Notes: a model not told the origin generated them from the letters alone. Counted from the first letter of the stretch, positions 49,173-59,481 are shown. The stretch: 64,000 nt of DNA from a bacterium (GCA_003577245.1 QEVS01000007.1:1-64000); one strand, 5' to 3'. A program made the numbers and translations.

Positions 49173-50999
49173 CTATTCACCGCGTAGCCGCAGGACGGCC
49201 ATGAACGCCTCCTGCGGGATCTCGACATTGCCGACCCGCTTCATGCGCTTCTTCCCCTCGGCCTGCTTTTCGAGCAGCTTCCGCTTGCGGGTGATGTCGC
49301 CGCCGTAGCACTTGGCGAGGACGTTCTTGCGCATGGCCCGGATCGTCTCGCGCGCAATGATACGGCCGCCAACGGCAGCTTGCAGGGGGACTTCGAACAT
49401 CTGGCGCGGAATGAGGTCGCGAAGCTTTGCCACAAGCTGGCGGCCTTCGCGGTGGGCGTTGGCGCTATGGGTAATGAGGGAGAGGGCATCGACCGCGACG
49501 CCGTTGACGAGAATATCGACCTTCACCAGGTTTGCGGCCCGGTACTCGCTCACGTGATAGTCAAGGCTGGCGTAACCGCTCGTTGAGCCCTTCAACTGGT
49601 CGTAGAAGTCCACCAGGATCTCCGCCATGGGGATGTCGTACTCGAGCATTACCCGGGCCTCGCCGGGGGCAAGGTCGCTCTCCGCCTCCAGGTACTCCAT
49701 GCGCACGAACTGGCCGCGGCGGGTGGTCACCAGCTCCATCACCTGGCCAATGAAGCGGCTGGGGGTGATCACATCGATTCGTGCCCACGGCTCGCGGATC
49801 TCCGCGGTCTTCGAGGGGTCGGGGAGCGCCGCCGGGTTGTCGACCACAATCTCTTCGCCGCCGGTGGTGGTGACTTCGTACTCGACGCTGGGAGCAGTCG
49901 TGAGCAACCGGAGGCCGTACTCCCGTTCCAGGCGCTCGGCCACGATCTCCAGGTGCAGGAGCCCCAGGAAGCCACAGCGAAAGCCGAACCCGAGGGCCAC
50001 CGACGATTCGGGCTCGTAGACCAGCGAGGCGTCGTTCAGGCTCAGCCGGGCCAGCGCTTCGCGCAACTCCTGGTACTGGTCGGAATCCGTAGGGTAGATG
50101 CCCGCGAACACCATGGGCTTGGACTGGCGGTAGCCGGGCAGGGGCTCGCCGGCAGGGCCCGAAGCGAGGGTAATCGTGTCGCCCACACGGCATTCGGCGA
50201 CGTCCTTCAGGCCGGTGGCGACATAGCCGACTTCGCCACAGCCGAGCGCGGGGAGAGGGCGCATCTGGGGGCTGAAGATCCCGTATTCGAGCGGTTCAAA
50301 GGAGGAGCCTGTCTGCATGAGAGCGAGGGTCTTCCGTCCTTCCATGGCGCCCTCGAACACGCGCACGTGGGCAACCACGCCCTTGTAGGCGTCGTATTTC
50401 GAATCGAAGATCAGGGCTCTTAGCGGCGCGTGCGGGTCTCCAGCGGGCCGGGGAATGCGCTGGTGGATGGCCTCCAGGATCTCATCGATGCCGGTGCCCT
50501 CTTTGGCGCTGGCGAAGATGACTTCGTCGCGGTCGAATCCGACGACACGCTCGAGCTCGTGGGCGACTCGCTCTGGCTCGGCGTGGGGAAGGTCGATCTT
50601 GTTGACCACGGGGATGAGCCGCAGGTCCTGGTTCATCGCAAGGTAGACATTGGCCAGGGTCTGCGCCTCGATCCCCTGCGATGCATCCACGACCAGGAGG
50701 GCGCCTTCGCAGGCCGCCAGGGAGCGCGAGACTTCGTAGGCGAAGTCGACGTGGCCGGGTGTGTCGATGAGGTTGTACTCGTATGTCTGGCCGTCGGCCG
50801 CGGCGTAGGTCATGCGGGCGGCGGCAGCCTTGATGGTGATGCCCTTTTCGCGCTCGAGGTCCATGGAGTCGAGCAGCTGCTCGGCCATCTCGCGGCGGCT
50901 GACCGTGCCCGTGCGCTCGAGGAGGCGATCGGCCAGGGTCGACTTCCCGTGGTCGATGTGGGCGATGATGCAGAAGTTGCGGATGTGGGACTGGTCCAC
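49173..50999 (-). CDS. lepA: elongation factor 4 (LepA)
   Basis: A 608-residue translational GTPase that can back-translocate ribosomes and aids 30S biogenesis. G motifs: [15 protein letters not shown] near the start, [23 protein letters not shown] and NKIDLPHA. LepA-specific parts follow: [20 protein letters not shown], the C-terminal domain with [39 protein letters not shown] and [21 protein letters not shown] chose the GTG at 50999, which gives a normal length and lies 6 nt after a TACGCT box; a longer frame upstream adds 31 unconserved residues. The RAM-domain gene follows. Confidence 0.95.
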   Translation of the reverse strand: MDQSHIRNFCIIAHIDHGKSTLADRLLERTGTVSRREMAEQLLDSMDLEREKGITIKAAAARMTYAAADGQTYEYNLIDTPGHVDFAYEVSRSLAACEGALLVVDASQGIEAQTLANVYLAMNQDLRLIPVVNKIDLPHAEPERVAHELERVVGFDRDEVIFASAKEGTGIDEILEAIHQRIPRPAGDPHAPLRALIFDSKYDAYKGVVAHVRVFEGAMEGRKTLALMQTGSSFEPLEYGIFSPQMRPLPALGCGEVGYVATGLKDVAECRVGDTITLASGPAGEPLPGYRQSKPMVFAGIYPTDSDQYQELREALARLSLNDASLVYEPESSVALGFGFRCGFLGLLHLEIVAERLEREYGLRLLTTAPSVEYEVTTTGGEEIVVDNPAALPDPSKTAEIREPWARIDVITPSRFIGQVMELVTTRRGQFVRMEYLEAESDLAPGEARVMLEYDIPMAEILVDFYDQLKGSTSGYASLDYHVSEYRAANLVKVDILVNGVAVDALSLITHSANAHREGRQLVAKLRDLIPRQMFEVPLQAAVGGRIIARETIRAMRKNVLAKCYGGDITRKRKLLEKQAEGKKRMKRVGNVEIPQEAFMAVLRLRGE

Positions 51000-51005
51000 G
51001 GAATC

Positions 51006-51011
51006 AGCGTA
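51006..51011 (-). promoter_or_regulatory. -10 box of a probable leaderless lepA promoter
   Basis: On the minus strand TACGCT ends exactly 6 nt before the GTG at 50999. This decides the lepA start over longer alternatives. Confidence 0.4.
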
Positions 51012-51112
51012 TAGCGGACGGCCGATAGACGTTAGGAAGAGGCGCGACGCGGGTTCGTTGGCTGGCCCCATGATACCCTGCCCAAAGCACAATTCCGTCC
51101 GAGGGGAAACAA

Positions 51113-52054
51113 ATGGCCCGCAAGAAGGTCACGATTATTGGCGCAGGGATGACCGGCGGCGCGATGGCGCAGCGCCTGGTCGAACGCGATATCTGCGACG
51201 TTGTCCTGCAGGATGACCCGCAGTTTGCGGGAACCATGCACTTCGGCAAGGCGCTCGATGAATCACAGGCAGCGCCGTGGGAAGGCTTCAGTCACCGCAT
51301 CTCCGCCACCGACGGCTGGGAAGAGACGCGCAACTCAGATGTCGTCATCTGCACGGCAGGCGCGCCCCGCAAGCCGGGGATGAGCCGCGAAGAGCTTCTG
51401 AACAACAACGCCGCCATCGTCAGGGCCAAGGTCTCGGAGGCCGCCAGGAACTCCCCCAACGCGGCCATCATCATCTTCGCCAACCCCATGGACGCGATGT
51501 GTCACGTCGCCCTGAAAGCAAGCGGATTCCCGCGCGAACGGATCATCGGCCAGGGTGGCATGCTCGACAGTGCCCGCTACCGGCACTTCGTGGCCGATGC
51601 GCTGGGGGTCTCGCCCGTGGATGTGCACGGCTACGTCATTGGCGGCCACACTGACACGACCATGGTTCCCGTCGTCAGCCAGACGCGCGTGGGTGGGGTG
51701 CCTCTCACCGACCTGCTGCCCCCGGACCGCGTACAGGAGATCGTGGCTCGCGCAATGCGCGGCGGCGCGGAGATCACGGAGCTCTACAAGGCGGGCAGCG
51801 CCTACTACGCGCCGTCGGCCGCCACCGTGGCCATGGCCGAGGCGATCCTGCTCGACCAGCGCCGCCTGATGCCGTGCTCCGTGTACCACAAGGGCGAGTA
51901 CGGTATCCGCGACGTCTCGTCGGGGACGGTGTGCCAGCTCGGTGAAGGCGGCATCCAGCGCACGTTCGAGCTTCCTCTCACTGCAGAAGAACGGGCGAAG
52001 GTCGTGGCTGCCGCCGAAGCCACGCGTGAGCTTGTGAAGCTAATCCAGGACTGA
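51113..52054 (+). CDS. mdh: malate dehydrogenase
   Basis: A 313-residue NAD-dependent dehydrogenase interconverting malate and oxaloacetate. The Rossmann loop is [12 protein letters not shown] (8-19), the NAD-specifying Asp is in LQDDP, and the substrate-specificity loop reads [16 protein letters not shown] (81-96) with Arg86, which marks malate over lactate. Catalytic His179 is in [12 protein letters not shown]. The sequence belongs to the lactate-dehydrogenase-like tetrameric MDH group common in Chloroflexota and alpha-proteobacteria. GAGGGGAAACAA precedes the ATG. It is a single gene, serving the citric acid cycle. Confidence 0.95.
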   Translation: MARKKVTIIGAGMTGGAMAQRLVERDICDVVLQDDPQFAGTMHFGKALDESQAAPWEGFSHRISATDGWEETRNSDVVICTAGAPRKPGMSREELLNNNAAIVRAKVSEAARNSPNAAIIIFANPMDAMCHVALKASGFPRERIIGQGGMLDSARYRHFVADALGVSPVDVHGYVIGGHTDTTMVPVVSQTRVGGVPLTDLLPPDRVQEIVARAMRGGAEITELYKAGSAYYAPSAATVAMAEAILLDQRRLMPCSVYHKGEYGIRDVSSGTVCQLGEGGIQRTFELPLTAEERAKVVAAAEATRELVKLIQD

Positions 52055-52210
52055 CGGCGCCCCGTGGGCCGCGCGCGTGCCGGGTCCGAGGGCCCGGCGC
52101 CTGCGCCTGCGCTCTTGCTGCATGGTCTCGGAGTGGCCCATTGGCTATGGCTGCAATTCTGCGCTCCGGCGGCAGCAGCCCCTCCTCATGGACCCAATCC
52201 GGATCGCTGC

Positions 52211-52216
52211 TACGAT
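52211..52216 (+). promoter_or_regulatory. -10 box upstream of the SHOCT membrane protein gene
   Basis: TACGAT ends 8 nt before the GTG at 52225, a near-leaderless arrangement that supports this start over upstream frames. Confidence 0.35.
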
Positions 52217-52224
52217 CCGCAACC

Positions 52225-52923
52225 GTGATCGGTACTGAGTCGGCGCGGACCCCACGGGCGGGCGTGGCCGCGTCGCTCACGGTGTTTATGTCACTCGCGG
52301 CCGTCGTTTGTGGCATCACGCTGCTCTTCCTGGCGATGCGCAGCATCATGGAGATCGGCGGTTCCTGTGGCAGCGATGGGGTCCACATTCCCGTCCGGCC
52401 GTGCCCGGAGGGTGTTCCGCTGGCCGCCATGGGCGGGATCTTCGGCGGTGTCATCGCCCTCTTCGTCTATATCTGGGCTACAGCGAAGTACGGTGTCCCG
52501 GCCTGGGCATGGCTGGGTTGGCCGGCCCTCTTTCTCTCCCTTGGCTGGAACTTCCTCGAGTTTGGGATAGACCCCCCGGGAACAGGCGAGCTCGCCTGGG
52601 GCTGGCTCGTCTGCGGCGTCGTGTTCGTCGCGATGGGCGGTGTGCCGCTGGTCGCCTTTGCGAAACCCCTGGCGCGGGCCATCCTCCCTCTGCCCGCCAG
52701 GCCCGAGTATCCTTACCCGGGCTACCAGCGCCCACGCAAAGAGCCTGTCGTGCTCGTGGAGCCCACGTACGATCCGGGCCCGCCCGGCGACCGGATGGGG
52801 AGCTCAGGCGAAGCCTCGGTGGTTGCCGCGCTTGAACGGCTCTCCGAGTTGCACCGGTCCGGAGCGCTTACCGACGAGGAATTCAGCGCCGCGAAGGAGC
52901 GCGTGCTCGAGGAGGGCGCTTGA
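52225..52923 (+). CDS. membrane protein with C-terminal SHOCT domain
   Basis: A 232-residue protein with four hydrophobic segments (about 18-42, 68-88, 96-116 and 125-150), a proline-rich cytoplasmic linker and a C-terminal SHOCT motif, LERLSELHRSGALTDEEFSA followed by AKERVL. SHOCT segments are short helical modules found at the ends of membrane proteins and thought to mediate oligomerisation. An extracytoplasmic loop carries two Cys (GGSCGSDG, RPCPEG) that could form a disulfide. Function unknown. A tiny coding frame overlaps its stop. Confidence 0.68.
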   Translation: MIGTESARTPRAGVAASLTVFMSLAAVVCGITLLFLAMRSIMEIGGSCGSDGVHIPVRPCPEGVPLAAMGGIFGGVIALFVYIWATAKYGVPAWAWLGWPALFLSLGWNFLEFGIDPPGTGELAWGWLVCGVVFVAMGGVPLVAFAKPLARAILPLPARPEYPYPGYQRPRKEPVVLVEPTYDPGPPGDRMGSSGEASVVAALERLSELHRSGALTDEEFSAAKERVLEEGA

Positions 52924-53018
52924 GCACACGCACGAAATGGTTCTGGTTCCTGCTTCAGCTGGCGGCAGCCGGGGCCGGCATCGTTGGCGGGATGCAGATC
53001 TTCGACGCGATCACGTGA
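52920..53018 (+). CDS. possible 32-residue single-pass membrane peptide
   Basis: A TTG at 52920 overlaps the TGA of the SHOCT protein gene (TTGA) and opens a 32-residue frame: a basic start STRTK, then WFWFLLQLAAAGAGIVGGMQ, a plausible membrane helix, and a short tail. GGAGG lies 5 nt upstream inside the SHOCT gene, so the spacing suits translational coupling. The same TTGA overlap is used by the gene after galU. It ends 10 bases before the argH stop on the other strand. No homology can be claimed at this size. Confidence 0.45.
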   Translation: MSTRTKWFWFLLQLAAAGAGIVGGMQIFDAIT

Positions 53019-53028
53019 CCGCTGCCGG

Positions 53029-54399
53029 TCAGAGTGCGGCGCGCAGCTGCTTGGCGGCGAGAAGAACCTGCCGCGGGGCGGTTCCGCCGGGGAGATCCCT
53101 GGCGGCCAGGGCGGCGTCCACGTCCAGGGCGAGGATGTCAGGCTCGAAGAGGCCGCTGGCAGCGCGATACACGGCCAGGGGGAGCTGGTTAAGCTCGCAC
53201 CCGCGTGCCTCGCACTCCTTCACGAGCTGTCCTACCACGCTGTGGGCCTCGCGGAAGGGCATGCCCTTCTTGACGAGGTAGTCCGCTACATCGGTGGCAA
53301 GCGAGAAGGACTGCCCCGCCGCCTCGCGCATCCGGGGGAGCTCGAACTCCAGGGCCGGCACCATGGCCGCGAAGATAACAAGGCTCGGCTCAACCACCGC
53401 TGCCGCGTTCAGCACGGCTGTCTTGTCTTCCTGGAGGTCGCGGTTGTAGGCGAGCGGCAGGCCCTTGAGATTCACGAGCATGCTGATCAGCTCTCCGTAG
53501 ACCCGGCCGGTGCGTCCGCGGGCGAGTTCGGCGACATCGGCGTTCTTCTTCTGCGGCATCATGCTCGACCCGGTGGCGAAGGCGTCGGGGAGGCGCACGA
53601 AGCCGAACTCGGCGCTGGCCCAGAGGACGATCTCCTCCGCGAAGCGGGAGAGGTGCATCTGCGTGATGGCGCAGGCCGCCAGGAACTCGGCGATGAAGTC
53701 GCGGTCCGAAGTGGCATCAAGGCTGTTGCGTGAGATGGCGTCGAAGCCAAGCTCCTTGGCAACCATGTGGCGGTCCAGCGGGTAGGGCGAGCCCGCCAGC
53801 GCGCCTGAGCCAAGGGGCAGCACATTGGTCCGCCCCCGGCAATCGCGGAAGCGGTCGCGGTCGCGCAGGAACATCTCGCCATAGGCCAGGAGATGGTGCC
53901 CCAGCGTCACGGGCTGGGCGCGCTGGACGTGGGTGTAGCCCGGCATCGGGTCTGCGGCGTGCTCTTCGGCAAGGTCGCAGAGCGCCGAGGTAAGGCCCTC
54001 CGAGGCCTTGATCAGCCGATCGCAGCGCTCCCGGACGAGCAGCCGGTTGAGGAGAGCGACCTGGTCGTTGCGGGACCGGGCGGTGTGCAGGCGGCCGGCC
54101 GCTTCGCCGATCCTCTCCCGGAGGAGGGCCTCCACGTGGGTGTGGATATCTTCCAGCTCGGGGCGCCAAACGACCCTGCCGGCGCGGAACTCCTGAAGGA
54201 CTTCGTCCAGGCCTCGCACGATGGCATCGGCATCGGCAGCAGGGATGATGCCCCGGCGGCCAAGCATGCGAGCGTGCGCAATGGAGCCCGCGATGTCGTG
54301 TTCGTACAGGTCCCGGTCGCTCCCGGCGGTGTAATCGCGCGTGAGCGAGTCCATATCACCCTCGAAGCGGCCGCCCCAGGTGCGTTGCTCACCTGCCAT
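53029..54399 (-). CDS. argH: argininosuccinate lyase
   Basis: A 456-residue enzyme that splits argininosuccinate into arginine and fumarate, the last step of arginine synthesis. It opens with WGGRFEGDMDSLTRDYTAGS, has HTARSRNDQVA and PGYTHVQRAQPVTLGHHLLA, and carries the superfamily signature GSSMMPQKKN near residue 280. Length is normal. Its ATG overlaps the HAD hydrolase stop by one base (TGATG), so the two are translationally coupled. No other arginine gene lies in the window. Confidence 0.96.
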   Translation of the reverse strand: MAGEQRTWGGRFEGDMDSLTRDYTAGSDRDLYEHDIAGSIAHARMLGRRGIIPAADADAIVRGLDEVLQEFRAGRVVWRPELEDIHTHVEALLRERIGEAAGRLHTARSRNDQVALLNRLLVRERCDRLIKASEGLTSALCDLAEEHAADPMPGYTHVQRAQPVTLGHHLLAYGEMFLRDRDRFRDCRGRTNVLPLGSGALAGSPYPLDRHMVAKELGFDAISRNSLDATSDRDFIAEFLAACAITQMHLSRFAEEIVLWASAEFGFVRLPDAFATGSSMMPQKKNADVAELARGRTGRVYGELISMLVNLKGLPLAYNRDLQEDKTAVLNAAAVVEPSLVIFAAMVPALEFELPRMREAAGQSFSLATDVADYLVKKGMPFREAHSVVGQLVKECEARGCELNQLPLAVYRAASGLFEPDILALDVDAALAARDLPGGTAPRQVLLAAKQLRAAL

Positions 54400-55154
54400 C
54401 AGCCAGGCCCCGCGAGGATGGGCAGGCCGAGCAGTTCGGCCAGCTCATCGAAAACGTAGTCCGGGGTAACCCCTTCGGCATCGGGGGCCGAGCGCCGCCA
54501 TGCGGCCGGGATACCCATCTGCTGGGCTCCGAGGACGTCTTCGGCCAGGGAGTTCCCAACCATGAGCGCCTCTCCAGGGGGAATGCCCAGGCGGTGAAGA
54601 GCGTACTCGAAGATAGCCGGGTGCGGTTTGAGGAAGCCCACCTCGACGGAAACCGCTTCCGCATCCCAGCCAATGTCGAGGCCGGCGTCCCGCAGGTCGG
54701 TGCGGAAGCGCTCTCCACCAAACGCACGGTTGGTGACAGTAGCCAGCCGGAATCCCCGGCGACGGAGCTCCGTGAGCGTGCTCAGGGCATCGGCGAAGGG
54801 GGCCTTGCCACCCTCGATCCCGGAGATGTAGGTGGATTCGAGGAGAGCGGCCGCCTCCTCGCGCGACAGGTCGAGGCCGATTCCCGCGAGCGCCCGCTGT
54901 GACACGAGTCCGTAGTCCGGCTCGGCACAATCGGTGGCGCGCGCGGTGCGCATCGCCTCTTCCATGGCCACCCACGCGGTGCGAGCGACGAGCGAAGGGT
55001 CTTCGTGATGGATGCCGAACTCGCGGAGTGCAGCCGCCGCACGGCCGGCCGCCAGGCGGCGGAATTCACCCGGAGGGGGAGCGGCACGCGAATGCCACAG
55101 CGTGTCGCCGATGTCGAAGAGTACGGCGCGAATGTGATGTGGCGGGCGGGGCAT
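54399..55154 (-). CDS. HAD-superfamily hydrolase
   Basis: A 251-residue HAD-fold phosphatase. Motif I is VLFDIGDTLW (11-20) with nucleophile Asp14, motif II the Thr in LATVTNRAFGG, motif III the Lys in GFLKPHPAIFEYAL and motif IV the acidic cluster VGNSLAEDVLGAQ. The helical cap between motifs I and II is of the C1 type, as in phosphoglycolate phosphatase and haloacid dehalogenase. Substrate unknown. The ATG at 55154 follows GGAG at 10 nt; an ATG at 55169 is also possible. argH follows with a one-base overlap, and glgP is divergent. Confidence 0.88.
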   Translation of the reverse strand: MPRPPHHIRAVLFDIGDTLWHSRAAPPPGEFRRLAAGRAAAALREFGIHHEDPSLVARTAWVAMEEAMRTARATDCAEPDYGLVSQRALAGIGLDLSREEAAALLESTYISGIEGGKAPFADALSTLTELRRRGFRLATVTNRAFGGERFRTDLRDAGLDIGWDAEAVSVEVGFLKPHPAIFEYALHRLGIPPGEALMVGNSLAEDVLGAQQMGIPAAWRRSAPDAEGVTPDYVFDELAELLGLPILAGPG

Positions 55155-55279
55155 GCTCTGGAGCTCCATCGGGCGCGAAGCACTGCGCCCCGGGGTGTGA
55201 ATGATCGCACGCACAGGGTGTGCGGACAATGCGCGGCCGCGCCGGGATGGAGAGCAATGGGGCCTAGCGCGTTCCCCGT

Positions 55280-55285
55280 TACAAT
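55280..55285 (+). promoter_or_regulatory. -10 box of the leaderless glycogen operon promoter
   Basis: TACAAT ends 6 nt before the glgP ATG at 55292, and no ribosome binding site is present. It likely drives the four-gene glycogen operon. Confidence 0.5.
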
Positions 55286-55291
55286 GGCGCC

Positions 55292-57847
55292 ATGCCCGTC
55301 CGCGCGCTGCGAACCTTCCGCGTCGAACCCGCATTGCCGCCCGAGCTTGAGCCACTGCGCACTCTCGCAGGCAACCTCTACTGGACGTGGAATACAGGCG
55401 CCGCCGCGCTCTTCCAGAGAATGGACCGGGAACGCTGGGAGGCCTGCGGACACAACCCGGTGCATCTCCTGCAGACGATTCCCGCCGAGGAACTGGCGCG
55501 GCTGGCGAAGGACAACGGGTTCCTGCTTCAGCTACGGGAAGTGGCGGAGGCGTTCGGCGAATACATGGCCGGCGCGCCCCGCCTGCTGGTCCCGGGCACG
55601 AGCGAGACGGAGGTGATCGCCTACTTCTCGCTTGAATTCGCCCTGGCTGAGAGCCTCCCGAACTATTCCGGGGGCCTTGGCGTGCTCGCCGGGGACCACC
55701 TCAAGTCGGCCAGTGACCTTGGCCTCCCCCTGGTGGGTGTGGGCCTGCTCTACCAGCAGGAGTACTTCCGGCAGGTGCTTGGCCCCGACGGCTGGCAACG
55801 CGAGGAGTACCAGGACATCGACGTGGCCGGCCAGGCGGTACGCCGGGTGCGCGATAGCCATGGTGAGCCGCTCACCGTGAAGGTCCCCTTCGACTCCCGC
55901 GACGTGCTGGCGGGCGTGTGGCGGATGGAAGTGGGGCGCACCCCTCTCTTCCTGCTCGATTCCAACCTGGAAGCGAATCAGCCTGCCGACAGGACAATCT
56001 CCAGCCGCCTCTACGGTGGAGACCTGGAGACGCGCATTCAGCAGGAGATGCTGCTGGGAATTGGTGGCATCCGCGCTCTCACCGCCGTGGGCCTCCGTCC
56101 CGCGGTCTGCCATATGAACGAAGGGCACTCCGCGCTCCTGGGTGTCGACCGCATCCGCTCCCTCATGGAGGAGACCGGCGCAAGCTTCGATGAGGCGCGC
56201 CTTCCGGTCTCCGCGGCCACCGTTTTCACAACGCACACGGCCGTCGCTGCCGGGATCGACCTGTTTCCGCCCGACCTGGTGCGCAAGCACCTCGGCCACT
56301 ACTACACGAGCATGGGCCTCGACGACCATTCCTTCATCGGGCTTGGAAGGACACACCCGGCCGATGACCACGAGCCCTTCTCGATGGCCCTGCTCGGTCT
56401 CCGGCTGAGCGGTTTCCGGAACGGTGTTTCGAAAGTTCACCGCACCGTTTCGCGCAGGCTATGGGCATCGTCGTGGCCGGACCTGCCAATCGAGCAGGTG
56501 CCCATCGACTCGATCACCAACGGCGTGCACTTGCCCACCTGGGTTTCGCACGAGATGGGAAACCTGTTCGACCGCTATATCGGAGCGGGCTGGCGGAGCG
56601 AGCCCGACGAGCCCCGGCCGTGGGAGCAACTCAGCGCAGTGCCCAACCAGGAGCTCTGGGAGGTGCACGAACGGCAGCGCGAGCGGCTCATCAATCGCGC
56701 CCGGACGCAGCACCGCGACAGCTCCGTGCGGCTGGGGCTGGCGGGAACTTCCGAGATGTGGGGCCAGGTGCTTGACCCGGGGGTGCTCACTATCGGTTTC
56801 GCCCGGCGCTTCGCCGGCTACAAACGGGCGACCCTGCTCTTTCGCAACCCTGAGCGCCTGGCCCGCCTGGTAAACCACCCCGAGCGGCCCATGCAGATCA
56901 TCTTTGCGGGAAAGGCGCACCCAAGGGATGAACCCGCGAAGCAGCTCATCCGTGAAGTTGTGGAGATGAGCCGGAAACCAGAGTTCCGTGACCGGCTGGT
57001 GCTGCTGGAGCGTTACGACCTCGAACTGGCGCGTGCGCTTGTCCATGGTTCGGATGTCTGGCTGAACACGCCCCTGCGACCGCTCGAAGCGAGCGGGACC
57101 AGCGGCATGAAGGCGGCGGCCAATGGCGTGCTCAACTTCAGCGTCCTTGATGGCTGGTGGGCCGAGGCCTACAGGCCCGGGCTGGGCTGGGCAATCGGCC
57201 GCGACCGCGGCGACGACGACCCCGAGGTGCAGGACTCGATCGATGCCGAATCAATCTACGACCTGCTGGAGCAGGAGATTGCCCCGGCCTTCTACGAGCG
57301 CGATGCCGACGGCGTGCCTGTGCGCTGGGTGGAATGGATGAAGCAGTCGATCATGGCGCTCGCACCCCGGTTCAATACAAACCGCATGGTGGGCGAATAC
57401 GCCAGGGGGGCGTATTCCTCCGCTGCGGCCTCGTGGCACAGACTGCGGGAGGATGGATTGCGCCCGGCGCGTGACCTGGCCGCATGGCTGTCGCGGATGG
57501 CGGCAGGCTGGCCGGCGGTGAAAGTCCTTTCCGTGGAGGACGACCTGGCGGGGGTGCCTGCATCGAACGCGCCTGTGACCGTAACGGTGCAGGCGCACTT
57601 TGGGGTCCTTCGCCATGAGGATGTGCAACTCGAAGTTGCCTACGGTCCGGTGCTGCGGAACGGAGAGATCGAAATCGCGGGCATGGCGCCACTGGCTTTC
57701 CAGGAGATGCGCGAAGATGGGTCTTGCCGGTTTGCGGGTACGTTCGTGGCAGGGACCGGAGGGAGGATGGGGTATGCCATCCGCCTCACCCCCAGGCACC
57801 CGGACCTGCATGATCCTTTTCTGCCGGGCCTCGCCCGCTGGGCGTGA
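55292..57847 (+). CDS. glgP: alpha-glucan phosphorylase (GT35, DUF3417-type)
   Basis: An 851-residue PLP-dependent phosphorylase that releases glucose 1-phosphate from alpha-1,4-glucans. The N-terminal 110 residues are the DUF3417 module (LRTLAGNLYWTWNTGAAALF) of the short alpha-glucan phosphorylase branch. Then IAYFSLEFALAESLPNYSGG and LGVLAGDHLKSASDLGLPLV, the MNEGHSALL segment, and the C-terminal PLP site EASGTSGMKAAANG with Lys607. It is first of an operon with two GH57 proteins and glycogen synthase; the next gene begins 11 bases after its stop. It may also run in reverse to extend chains. Confidence 0.95.
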   Translation: MPVRALRTFRVEPALPPELEPLRTLAGNLYWTWNTGAAALFQRMDRERWEACGHNPVHLLQTIPAEELARLAKDNGFLLQLREVAEAFGEYMAGAPRLLVPGTSETEVIAYFSLEFALAESLPNYSGGLGVLAGDHLKSASDLGLPLVGVGLLYQQEYFRQVLGPDGWQREEYQDIDVAGQAVRRVRDSHGEPLTVKVPFDSRDVLAGVWRMEVGRTPLFLLDSNLEANQPADRTISSRLYGGDLETRIQQEMLLGIGGIRALTAVGLRPAVCHMNEGHSALLGVDRIRSLMEETGASFDEARLPVSAATVFTTHTAVAAGIDLFPPDLVRKHLGHYYTSMGLDDHSFIGLGRTHPADDHEPFSMALLGLRLSGFRNGVSKVHRTVSRRLWASSWPDLPIEQVPIDSITNGVHLPTWVSHEMGNLFDRYIGAGWRSEPDEPRPWEQLSAVPNQELWEVHERQRERLINRARTQHRDSSVRLGLAGTSEMWGQVLDPGVLTIGFARRFAGYKRATLLFRNPERLARLVNHPERPMQIIFAGKAHPRDEPAKQLIREVVEMSRKPEFRDRLVLLERYDLELARALVHGSDVWLNTPLRPLEASGTSGMKAAANGVLNFSVLDGWWAEAYRPGLGWAIGRDRGDDDPEVQDSIDAESIYDLLEQEIAPAFYERDADGVPVRWVEWMKQSIMALAPRFNTNRMVGEYARGAYSSAAASWHRLREDGLRPARDLAAWLSRMAAGWPAVKVLSVEDDLAGVPASNAPVTVTVQAHFGVLRHEDVQLEVAYGPVLRNGEIEIAGMAPLAFQEMREDGSCRFAGTFVAGTGGRMGYAIRLTPRHPDLHDPFLPGLARWA

Positions 57848-57858
57848 AGGAGGGCTGA

Positions 57859-59481
57859 ATGAGCCGCGGATTTGCCACGTTTGTCCTGCATACGCACCTG
57901 CCCTATTGCCGGCTCGCGGGCCGCTGGCCGCACGGGGAGGAGTGGCTCCACGAAGCAATGCTCGAATGCTACCTGCCGCTGGTGCGTGCCTTTCGCCGGG
58001 CGGGCCGTGACTGCAAGGGCTCGCTCGGCGTGACCATCAACATCACGCCTATCCTGGCAGAGCAGCTGCGTGACCCGCTGGTACAGGCGCACTTCCGGAC
58101 CTACCTCAGGGAGCGCATCGAAGGCGCCGAGTCGGATTCCAGGCGCTTCAGCGATGCACCGGGACTACGCTGCACCACCGCCGACTTCCACCGGGACCGC
58201 TACCGGGCAATCCAGGCCTTCTTCGAAGATGAGATATCGGGCGACGTGATAGGCGCGCTGGCGGAGCTGGAAGACGCCGGGCACATCGAGGTGGCCACCT
58301 CGGCCGCCACGCACGGGTACCTCCCTCTGCTGGGCGATGACGCCGCCGTGCGCTTCCAGGTGGAGACTGGCGTCGCCTCCCACATCCGGAACTTCGGCCG
58401 GGCGCCGCGCTCGTTCTGGCTCCCCGAGTGCGCCTACCGGCCAGGCCTGGAGCAGTTCCTCCAGGGTGCGGGAATCCGCGTGTTCTTCTCCGAGACGCAC
58501 CTGGTGACAGGCGGGCTCGCACGCGGCAAGGCCCGGGGAGGAATGCACGGGCCGTACCCCGAGTCGCACTACGTTTCGTCACACATGGCGGAGGGCCCGG
58601 CCCGAGGGGGGACAACTTTCCGCGCCTACATGGTTGGGCACTCGCAGGTGGCGGTCATGGGCCGGAACGAGCGCACCGGGATGCAGGTCTGGTCGGCAGC
58701 GCACGGCTACCCGGGCGACCCGGCCTACCGCGAATTCCACAAGAAGGATGACGAAACCGGCCTTCACTACTGGCGGGTTACCGGCGCCGGCGTGGACCTG
58801 GGCGAAAAGGCCGAATACGACCCCGCGGTCGCACGTGACGTTGCTCTGCGTCATGCTGGCCACTTCGCCGGCGTGGTGCAGAGCGAGATCGATGCCTATG
58901 GGGAAGGTGGCGGCAACGGCGGTATCGTCCTCAGCGCCTACGACACGGAACTCTTCGGGCACTGGTGGCTCGAGGGGGTGGACTGGCTGGAAGCCACGCT
59001 GCGCCACCTCGCCGCCAACCCTGAGATTGAGCTGGTGTCTGCGGGCGACTTCGTCACGTCACACCCGCCGCGCGAGATGATCGAGCTGCCGGAGGGCTCG
59101 TGGGGCGCCGGTGGAGACCACGGGACATGGATGAACAGCGAGACCGCCTGGACGTGGCCTGAGATCGGCGTCCGGCAGGAGCGCGCCCGCAGCCTGCTGG
59201 GCACATCGACGCCCGCCACCCGCCAGCTGGCGCGCGAACTGCTGCTACTACAGTCATCGGACTGGCAGTTCCTGATGACCACCGGGCAGGCCCACGACTA
59301 CGCGATCGAGCGCTTCCGCAGCCATGCGGAGCGATTCGACTGCCTTGCCAGCGCCATCGAGTCAGGTGACCCGGAGGGAGACCGGCTTGCGGCGGAAATA
59401 GGCGAACTGGACAACCCCTTCCCGGCAATCGACCCATGTCGCTATTCCCCCGTGCAGCCGACACCAGTGGTGAGAGGTTGA
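57859..59481 (+). CDS. GH57 1,4-alpha-glucan branching enzyme
   Basis: A 540-residue glycoside hydrolase family 57 protein of the branching-enzyme subgroup (with DUF1957 at the C-terminus). The first motif is FVLHTHLPYCR, the catalytic nucleophile is Glu190 in SFWLPECAYRPGLE, and the acid/base is Asp362 in LSAYDTELFGHWWLEG. It would cut alpha-1,4 links and rejoin them as alpha-1,6 branches in glycogen. GGAGGGCTGA precedes the ATG. It is the second gene of the operon, between the phosphorylase and a second GH57 protein, which argues for glycogen building and remodelling rather than starch digestion; no signal peptide is present. Confidence 0.92.
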   Translation: MSRGFATFVLHTHLPYCRLAGRWPHGEEWLHEAMLECYLPLVRAFRRAGRDCKGSLGVTINITPILAEQLRDPLVQAHFRTYLRERIEGAESDSRRFSDAPGLRCTTADFHRDRYRAIQAFFEDEISGDVIGALAELEDAGHIEVATSAATHGYLPLLGDDAAVRFQVETGVASHIRNFGRAPRSFWLPECAYRPGLEQFLQGAGIRVFFSETHLVTGGLARGKARGGMHGPYPESHYVSSHMAEGPARGGTTFRAYMVGHSQVAVMGRNERTGMQVWSAAHGYPGDPAYREFHKKDDETGLHYWRVTGAGVDLGEKAEYDPAVARDVALRHAGHFAGVVQSEIDAYGEGGGNGGIVLSAYDTELFGHWWLEGVDWLEATLRHLAANPEIELVSAGDFVTSHPPREMIELPEGSWGAGGDHGTWMNSETAWTWPEIGVRQERARSLLGTSTPATRQLARELLLLQSSDWQFLMTTGQAHDYAIERFRSHAERFDCLASAIESGDPEGDRLAAEIGELDNPFPAIDPCRYSPVQPTPVVRG

